Origin: Usitatibacter palustris
GTDB taxonomy: Bacteria; Pseudomonadota; Gammaproteobacteria; Burkholderiales; Usitatibacteraceae
Length of the DNA stretch: 64,000 nucleotides
Assembly: GCF_013003985.1 (NCBI RefSeq)
Contig: NZ_CP053073.1
Span: 3,038,001-3,102,000 of the forward strand
Direction of reading: 5' to 3'
Both the position numbers and the translations under genes were made by a program. Below the pieces are notes generated by a model. That model had not been told where the DNA came from. It saw only the letters and a program-made list of their open reading frames with translations, and did not search any database. The stretch's first letter is position 1. Each line of letters begins with the position of its first letter. Below are positions 58,935 to 64,000 of this stretch, in pieces.

Positions 58935-59627
58935 ATGGAAAAAGGCTACGGACAGTTCTGTACGGTGGCGCGCGGCGCGGAGGTCCTGTGCGAGAAGTGG
59001 ACGCCGCTCGTGCTTCGCGAGCTTCTTTGCGGCAGCCGGCGCTTCAACGAGCTTCATCGCGGCGTGCCGAGGATTTCCACGGCGCTCCTGACTCGCCGCC
59101 TTCGCGAACTCGAGAGCGTCGGCGTCATTCGCAGCGTCGAGGCGGGCCGCATTCGCGCCTACGAGCTCACCGCGGCGGGCGAGGAGCTGCGTCCCATCAT
59201 CCTGGGGCTGGGCCACTGGGGCGCGCGGTGGATCGGCAGCCGCCTGCCCAAGGGAGACCTCGACGCGGGCCTGCTCATGTGGGACATCCGCCGCTTCGTC
59301 CGGCTCGACGAGCTTCCACCACGCCGCGTCGTCGTCCACTTCGACTTGCGCGATGCACCGCGCGCGCGCGAGCGGCACTGGTGGCTCGTGATCGAGAACC
59401 GGGTTGCCGACCTTTGCCGGGACGATCCCGGCCATGAGCTCACGCTGGAGGTCGAGGCGACGCTGCGTGCACTCACCGAGATCTGGTCCGGAGACCTGGT
59501 CCCGGCACAGGCCTGCAAAGCCGGGGATGTCCGCGTCAGCGGGGCAAAGCGCGATGCCGATGCGCTCTGGAAGTGGCTGGGCACCAGCGCGTTTGCCGAA
59601 ACGCGCCTCTCCCGCCCGAAGCTATAG
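58935..59627 (+). CDS. HxlR family transcriptional regulator with C-terminal SCP2-like domain
   Basis: A 230-residue regulator, about twice the usual HxlR length. Residues 1-100 are the winged helix-turn-helix (YGQFCTVARGAEVLCEKWTPLVLRELLCGSRRFNELHRGVPRIS...LLTRRLRELESVGVI) with C10 and C19 as possible redox-sensing cysteines. The extra 120 residues (WWLVIENRVADLCRDDPGHELTLEVEATLRALTEIWSGDL) resemble an SCP2 sterol-binding-like fold, which could bind a hydrophobic effector. It is divergent from the BBE flavoprotein, the likely target. Its stop overlaps the phhA stop (CTATAG at 59622-59627). Confidence 0.88.
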   Translation: MEKGYGQFCTVARGAEVLCEKWTPLVLRELLCGSRRFNELHRGVPRISTALLTRRLRELESVGVIRSVEAGRIRAYELTAAGEELRPIILGLGHWGARWIGSRLPKGDLDAGLLMWDIRRFVRLDELPPRRVVVHFDLRDAPRARERHWWLVIENRVADLCRDDPGHELTLEVEATLRALTEIWSGDLVPAQACKAGDVRVSGAKRDADALWKWLGTSAFAETRLSRPKL

Positions 59628-60449
59628 GACTCGGTCCGTGGGCAGGACGGTCGAGGCTTCGTGCGGCGGGCGACCCTGCAGCAACTCGTAGTAAGGCGTG
59701 AAGTCGGGCGCGGTCGCCTCGAAGAGCTCGCTGAAGTCGCGAATCACGAAGTACGTTTCCTGGAACGTGTCGATCTTGTAGCGCGTGCGCATGATGCGAA
59801 GCAGATCGAAGCCGATGCGATTCGGGTTCGGACTGTCGACGCAATACGGCAGCTCGCCCCCTGAAGAAAGAGTGCCGGCGCCGTACGAACGCAGGCCCTT
59901 CGGCGTCTCGATGAGGCCGAACTCCACCGTGTACCAGTAGAGGCGCGCGAGCATCTCGATCGCGCCCAGCGCGTGCGCCTTCAAGCCGCCGCGGCCGTAG
60001 GCCTGGAGGTAATCGGCGAACACCGGCTGGAAGAGCAGCGGCACGTGGCCGTAGAAGTCGTGAAAGATGTCGGGTTCGACGATGTAGTCGAACTCCTTCG
60101 GATCGCGCAGCCACACCGTCACCGGGAAGCGGCGGTTGGCGAGGTGATCGAAGAACGTGATGTCAGGCAGCAGGCCCGGCACGGCAACGAGTTGCCAGTT
60201 CGTCGCGGGCTTCAACTTCGCGTTCACTTCATCGAAGCGCGGAATGCCGTCGCCGAAGTGCAGCTCGGGAAGGATCTCCACGAACTCGTCGCACGCGTAC
60301 TTGGGCGCAAGCGCCACCTGGCGGGCGAAGAGGCGCCGCCACAGGTCGTGCTCCGCATCGCTGTAACCGTCCCACTCCTGCTCGACCGTGTAATCGGGCC
60401 GCATGCGGCTGTAGTCGCCGCGCAGGTTGTGGACGGTCTCTCCGGTCAT
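59622..60449 (-). CDS. phhA: Phenylalanine 4-monooxygenase (phenylalanine hydroxylase)
   Basis: A 275-residue tetrahydropterin-dependent iron enzyme converting phenylalanine to tyrosine. The iron ligands are H130, H135 (FHDFYGHVPLLFQ) and E176 (YWYTVEFGLIE), with the 5- and 41-residue spacing of the Chromobacterium enzyme. The compact bacterial length fits, with no regulatory ACT domain. The ATG at 60449 overlaps the FAH stop; its ribosome site GGGAGGG comes from a palindromic repeat. It is the last gene of the hppD-hmgA-FAH-phhA group. The companion pterin dehydratase gene phhB is not adjacent. Confidence 0.96.
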   Translation of the reverse strand: MTGETVHNLRGDYSRMRPDYTVEQEWDGYSDAEHDLWRRLFARQVALAPKYACDEFVEILPELHFGDGIPRFDEVNAKLKPATNWQLVAVPGLLPDITFFDHLANRRFPVTVWLRDPKEFDYIVEPDIFHDFYGHVPLLFQPVFADYLQAYGRGGLKAHALGAIEMLARLYWYTVEFGLIETPKGLRSYGAGTLSSGGELPYCVDSPNPNRIGFDLLRIMRTRYKIDTFQETYFVIRDFSELFEATAPDFTPYYELLQGRPPHEASTVLPTDRVL

Positions 60450-61471
60450 GACCCTCCCCTGGCCCCTCCCAAGGGAGGGGAATATTTCTCCACCTTCTGG
60501 TCGATGGCGCCGAAGATCGTGGCGCCGTGGTGGTCGAGCATCTCGAGGCGCACGGTGTCGCCGAACTTGAGGAACGGCGTCTTCGGCGCGCCCTGTTCGA
60601 CTTGCTCGACCACACGCGCTTCCATGATGCAGACGTAGCCGGTCGCGGCGTCCTTGTTGGAGACCGTGCCCGTGCCGATGAGCGTGCCGGCCTTGAGCTC
60701 GCGCGTCTTTGCCGCGTGCGAAATGAGATCGAAGAGGCTGAAGGTCGCATCGTCGCCCGCGTTGGGATTGCCGAACCACTTGCCGTTCACGTGGCTCACC
60801 AGCCGCAGGTGAACCTTGCCGGCGTCCCAGGAGCTGCCCAATTCGTCCGGCGTCACCGCCACCGGAGAGAGCGCGTTCGCGCCCTTGCCGTGCACGAAGC
60901 CGAAACCCTTCGCGAGCTCGCCCGGAATGAGCGCGCGATAGGAAACGTCGTTGATGAGCGTGAGCAGGCGAATGGACGCCGACGCTTCCGCGGGTGTCGC
61001 GCCCATGCGCACATCACCCACGATCGCGCCCACTTCGCCCTCGAGGTCGATGCCCCAGTCCTCGCTCGCGGCGCGGATCGGATCCTTCGCACCCATCATG
61101 TCGTCGGCGCCGCCCTGGTACATGAGCGGATCCTTGTAGAAGCTTTCGGGCACCTTGTCCTTGCGCGCGGCGCGAACGCGCTCGACGTGCATGAGATACG
61201 CGGAGCCGTCGAGCCACTGGTAGGCACGCGGAAGCGGCGCGGCCACCTTGCCCGCGGCGAGCGCGTCGGCAAAGCTGAATTCGTGGCGCTCGTTGCCGCA
61301 CTCGAGGCTTTCGTAGGCATCGAGGAGCTTGCCGTGGACCTCATCCCAATGTTCGAGCGCGTACTGCATCGTCGGCGCGATGCCGTCGGCTTTCACCGCG
61401 CGCGTGAGATCGCGGTTGACGAGGATGAGCGTGCCGTCGCGCGTGGGGCCCTTCAGTGATGCGAGCTTCAT
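60446..61471 (-). CDS. Fumarylacetoacetate hydrolase family protein
   Basis: A 341-residue FAH-fold hydrolase. It starts [26 protein letters not shown] and holds the metal site [21 protein letters not shown] (acidic triad), followed by [12 protein letters not shown] and [13 protein letters not shown]. In this operon the expected job is cleavage of fumarylacetoacetate to fumarate and acetoacetate, the last step of tyrosine breakdown. No maleylacetoacetate isomerase gene is present here. The last residues [11 protein letters not shown] come from a palindromic repeat, so the native protein probably ended earlier. It overlaps hmgA and phhA by 4 bp each. Confidence 0.93.
   Translation of the reverse strand: MKLASLKGPTRDGTLILVNRDLTRAVKADGIAPTMQYALEHWDEVHGKLLDAYESLECGNERHEFSFADALAAGKVAAPLPRAYQWLDGSAYLMHVERVRAARKDKVPESFYKDPLMYQGGADDMMGAKDPIRAASEDWGIDLEGEVGAIVGDVRMGATPAEASASIRLLTLINDVSYRALIPGELAKGFGFVHGKGANALSPVAVTPDELGSSWDAGKVHLRLVSHVNGKWFGNPNAGDDATFSLFDLISHAAKTRELKAGTLIGTGTVSNKDAATGYVCIMEARVVEQVEQGAPKTPFLKFGDTVRLEMLDHHGATIFGAIDQKVEKYSPPLGGARGGS
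60450..60480. repeat. Palindromic repeat at the FAH/phhA junction
   Basis: CCCCTCCCAAGGGAGGGG (60463-60480) is a perfect palindrome. With the adjoining ACCCTCCCCTGG it encodes the C-terminus of the FAH protein and supplies GGGAGGG in front of the phhA ATG. The layout is the same as the related element at 61473-61510. Confidence 0.85.
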
Positions 61472-62787
61472 TGTGACCCTCTCCCCGGCCCTCTCCCTGA
61501 GGAGAGGGAGCCCGGCGCAAAGCCGTTCCATGTTGCGTCGTACTGCTTGTCGAGCTGCGGGCTTCCGAGCGCCCAGGATGTGGGTTCGAACACGTAGCGG
61601 CTCTCGAACATGAACGCGAGGGTGTTCGCGAGGCGCTTGGGCTCGAGCTTCGCCGCCACCGCCGCTTCGTACGAGGCGACGTCGGGTCCGTGCGCGCTCA
61701 TGCAGTTGTGCACGCTCGCGGCACCCGGAAGGAAGCCTTCCTTCTTGGCGTCGTACTCGCCGCGCACCAGCCCCATGAATTCGCTCATCACGTTGCGATG
61801 GAAGTACGGCGGACGGAAGGTGTCCTCGGCGACGTTCCAGCGCGGCGGGAAGATCACGAAGTCGACGTTGGCCGTGCCCGGCGTCTCCGAAGGCGACGTG
61901 AGCACCGTGAAGATCGACGGATCCGGATGGTCGAAGCTCACCGTGTTCATCGCGTTGAAGCGCGCGAGGTCGTACTTGTATGGATAGTAGTTGCCATGCC
62001 ACGCGACGACATCGAGTGGCGAATGCTCGAGGTCCGTCGCCCACAGGTGGCCGCCGAACTTCGCGACGAGCTCCGTGCGCGCGGGTTTGTCTTCGTACGC
62101 GGCGACGGGCGCGAGGAAGTCGCGCGGATTGGCGAGGCCGTTGGAGCCGATGGGTCCGAGCTCGGGCAGGCGAAGCGGCGCGCCGTAGTTCTCGCAAACG
62201 TAGCCGCGTGCGGCGCCTTCGACGCCGACGCGAAACTTCACGCCGCGCGGAATGACGGCAATTTCACCGGGGGCGATGGAGAGCATGCCGAACTCGGTCG
62301 CGAGTTCGAGCGCGCCTTCCTGCGGGACGATCAGCAACTCGCCATCGGCGCTGTAGAAGACGCGATTCATCGAGCGGTTGCACGCATACAGGTGCACGCC
62401 CACACCCTGCTGCTTTCGCGCCTCGCCATTCGTGGCGATGGTCGCGAGGCCGGCGATGAAGTCGGTGGGCTGCGAAGGCATCGGCATCGGCGCCCAGCGC
62501 AGCCGATTGGGCGGGCATTCGGCCTCGAGGCAAGGCCCGGTGCGAAGGAGCGCGTCATCGAGGCGGCGGAACGGCGGATGCATTGCGGAGGGTCGCACGC
62601 GATAGAGCCAGGAGCGCTGGTTGGCTGCGCGCGGCGCGGTGAACGCGGTGCCGGAGAGTTGTTCGGCGTAGAGGCCGAAGGCGACCTTCTGGGGCGAGTT
62701 ACGGCCGACGGGGAGCGCGCCCGCGATCGCTTCCGATTCGTGGTGGCTTCCGAAACCCGATAGATACGCTGTCGCTCGTTCAGTCAT
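61468..62787 (-). CDS. hmgA: Homogentisate 1,2-dioxygenase
   Basis: A 439-residue iron dioxygenase opening the homogentisate ring to maleylacetoacetate. The N-terminus [26 protein letters not shown] and the iron region [22 protein letters not shown] plus [10 protein letters not shown] are diagnostic. GAAGGG precedes the ATG at 62787. The last dozen residues ([14 protein letters not shown]) are translated from a CCCTCTCC repeat; the conserved part ends around WNGFAP. It overlaps the FAH gene by 4 bp, while a 196-bp repeat-filled gap separates it from hppD. Confidence 0.97.
   Translation of the reverse strand: MTERATAYLSGFGSHHESEAIAGALPVGRNSPQKVAFGLYAEQLSGTAFTAPRAANQRSWLYRVRPSAMHPPFRRLDDALLRTGPCLEAECPPNRLRWAPMPMPSQPTDFIAGLATIATNGEARKQQGVGVHLYACNRSMNRVFYSADGELLIVPQEGALELATEFGMLSIAPGEIAVIPRGVKFRVGVEGAARGYVCENYGAPLRLPELGPIGSNGLANPRDFLAPVAAYEDKPARTELVAKFGGHLWATDLEHSPLDVVAWHGNYYPYKYDLARFNAMNTVSFDHPDPSIFTVLTSPSETPGTANVDFVIFPPRWNVAEDTFRPPYFHRNVMSEFMGLVRGEYDAKKEGFLPGAASVHNCMSAHGPDVASYEAAVAAKLEPKRLANTLAFMFESRYVFEPTSWALGSPQLDKQYDATWNGFAPGSLSSGRGPGRGSQ
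61473..61510. repeat. Palindromic repeat at the hmgA/FAH junction
   Basis: Contains CCCTCTCCCTGAGGAGAGGG (61489-61508) preceded by ACCCTCTCCCCGG. It is read as the C-terminus of HmgA and provides GAGAGGG upstream of the FAH start. Same logic as the element at 60450-60480 but different sequence, so a second member of the family. Confidence 0.85.
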
Positions 62788-62807
62788 GGGGCCCTTCGGG
62801 GGCTAAA

Positions 62808-62977
62808 GCAGAAAGAATCCGCAGATAAACGCAGATAAACGCAGATAAAACCTGGAGCGGGCGGAATACTCATCGGGCGGAAACTCGTCGGGCTGACCAC
62901 TTCGACTTCTGATGATCTCCAGCCATTCATTGGCCTTTATCCGCGTTTATCTGCGTTTATCTGCGGATTCTTTCTGC
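62808..62977. repeat. Long inverted repeat with tandem CGCAGATAAA units
   Basis: Left arm 62808-62849 and right arm 62936-62977 are 42-bp inverted repeats with one mismatch. Each arm starts GCAGAAAGAATCC and continues with tandem CGCAGATAAA units. The 86-bp centre shows no gene. It fills nearly the whole hppD-hmgA gap and would form a large hairpin in the transcript, possibly attenuating or stabilising it. Confidence 0.93.
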
Positions 62978-62983
62978 CTTTCC

Positions 62984-64000
62984 TTAAATCACGCCGCGAG
63001 CGATCTGGTCAGCCTCGATCGACTCGAACAGCGCCTTGAAGTTGCCCTCGCCGAAGCCCTGGTTGCCCTTCCGCTGGATGATCTCGAAGAAGATCGGGCC
63101 GATCACGGTCTCGGTGAAGATCTGCAGCAGCTTGTCTTCGTGGTGGTCCTTGTCCATCCCCTCGCCGTCGATGAGGATGCGGTTCCTGCGAAGGCGCGCG
63201 AGGTCCTCGCCGTGCCCCTTCACGCGGCTGTCGACGCGCTCGTAGTAGGTCTCGGGCGTATCGAGGAACTTCACGCTCTTCTCGCGCAGCTCCTCCACCG
63301 TCGTGTAGATGTTCGCCGTGGACAGCGCGATGTGCTGGATGCCCTCGCCGTGATACGCGTCGAGGTACTCCTGGATCTGCGACTTCTGGTCCGCGGGCTC
63401 GTTGATCGGGATGCGGATCTTCCCGCACGGGCTGGTGAGCGCGCGCGAGGTGAGGCCGGTCTTCTTCCCTTTGATGTCGAAGTAGCGGATCTCGCGGAAG
63501 TTGAAGAGCTTCTCGTAGAACTGCGCCCACACGTCCATCCGGTTGGGATAGACGTTGTGCGTAAGGTGATCCACCTCGATGAGGCCCGCGCCTTCGGGTT
63601 CCTGGTCGACGCCGTCGAAAGGGACGAAGTCGACGTCATAGATGGAGAGATTGGTATTGTTGCCCGGATAGCGGTCGATCAGATAAATGAGGCTGTCGCC
63701 GATGCCGCGGATCGCCGGGATGTTGAGCTCCATCGGGCCCACGGGGCCGTGATAAGGCTTGGCGCCGAGCTCGATCGCGCGCTTGTAGGCGTGGGCGGCA
63801 TCTTTCACGCGGATCGCGAATGCGCACGCCGAAGGCCCGTGCACGCGGGCGAACGATTGCGCGAACGAATCGGGCTCGCGGTTCACGATGAAGTTCACGC
63901 GTCCCTGGCGATAGAGGATCACGTCCTTCGAGCGGTGGTGCGCGACGGCGGTGAAGCCCATCTGCTCGAAGAGCGTGCCGAGTTGCTCGGGATTCGGGGC
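62984..64000 (-). CDS. hppD: 4-hydroxyphenylpyruvate dioxygenase, 5' end outside window
   Basis: About 338 residues are visible, lacking only the first 20 or so. The enzyme converts 4-hydroxyphenylpyruvate to homogentisate. Landmarks are MGFTAVAHHRSKDVILYRQG, FAIRVKDAAHAYKRAIELGA, the metal His in VDHLTHNV, a second in GIQHIALST, and the Glu in GPIFFEIIQRKGNQGFGEGNF, ending in the typical C-terminal helix FKALFESIEADQIARGV. It is the first visible gene of the tyrosine-degradation group, upstream of hmgA. Confidence 0.97.
   Translation of the reverse strand, partial: APNPEQLGTLFEQMGFTAVAHHRSKDVILYRQGRVNFIVNREPDSFAQSFARVHGPSACAFAIRVKDAAHAYKRAIELGAKPYHGPVGPMELNIPAIRGIGDSLIYLIDRYPGNNTNLSIYDVDFVPFDGVDQEPEGAGLIEVDHLTHNVYPNRMDVWAQFYEKLFNFREIRYFDIKGKKTGLTSRALTSPCGKIRIPINEPADQKSQIQEYLDAYHGEGIQHIALSTANIYTTVEELREKSVKFLDTPETYYERVDSRVKGHGEDLARLRRNRILIDGEGMDKDHHEDKLLQIFTETVIGPIFFEIIQRKGNQGFGEGNFKALFESIEADQIARGVI

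Overview
The window is 64 kb of dense, high-GC chromosome (roughly two thirds G+C by eye) with few gaps and many 4-base start/stop overlaps. The gene content points to a free-living betaproteobacterium: two Bug/TctC-type periplasmic binding proteins, a TctCBA transporter with a tartrate dehydrogenase-like enzyme, GluQRS, and a phenylalanine/tyrosine/homogentisate degradation operon. This placement is inferred from gene families only. I saw no rRNA, tRNA, CRISPR array, prophage, transposase or replication origin.

Layout. 1-8.9 kb: a putA (cut by the left edge)-thioredoxin-dps unit; a four-gene pirin/DoxX/pirin/FMN-reductase operon divergent from a LysR regulator with a likely operator between them; then gluQ and a Sel1-like secreted protein. 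9-17.9 kb: a two-gene RND efflux pump, a methyltransferase-like protein, a gamma-glutamyltransferase, a Bug protein and an L-2-haloacid dehalogenase. 17.9-33.3 kb: one unbroken leftward run of ten genes. In transcription order these are acyl-CoA ligase, haloacetate-dehalogenase-like hydrolase, tartrate-dehydrogenase-like enzyme, TctC, TctB, TctA, an ECF sigma factor, a transmembrane Ser/Thr kinase, and two large secreted proteins (NHL-repeat and RCC1-repeat) that share a duplicated C-terminal domain. 33.3-37.4 kb: a rightward run with a CxxCH haem-binding HAMP sensor, a second Ser/Thr kinase, an HslV/proteasome-like Ntn hydrolase, HslR and two small exported/membrane proteins. 37.4-43.7 kb: a leftward set (histidine phosphatase, YidB-like, CinA/MoaB-like, YbhB, FKBP, a second gamma-glutamyltransferase, succinate-semialdehyde dehydrogenase). 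43.7-53.7 kb: two paralogous orphan peptide-type binding proteins flanking a diguanylate cyclase and an MpaB-like oxygenase, then a very large BTAD/AAA/TPR regulator. 53.9-59.6 kb: a ferritin-like diiron protein, a methyltransferase, a vanadium haloperoxidase fused to DUF3455, a flavin oxidoreductase and an HxlR regulator. 59.6-64 kb: phhA, a fumarylacetoacetate hydrolase family gene, hmgA and hppD, which convert phenylalanine through tyrosine and homogentisate towards fumarate and acetoacetate.

The most unusual material is (a) the ECF sigma/kinase/secreted-repeat-protein operon attached to a tripartite transporter, (b) the haem sensor/kinase/proteasome-like operon, and (c) several families of short dispersed palindromic repeats. 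Some of these repeats have been absorbed into coding sequence: they encode the N-terminus of GluQRS and the C-termini of HmgA and the FAH protein, where they also supply the ribosome-binding site of the next gene. Three different halogen-chemistry enzymes (two dehalogenases, one haloperoxidase) also occur in the window.
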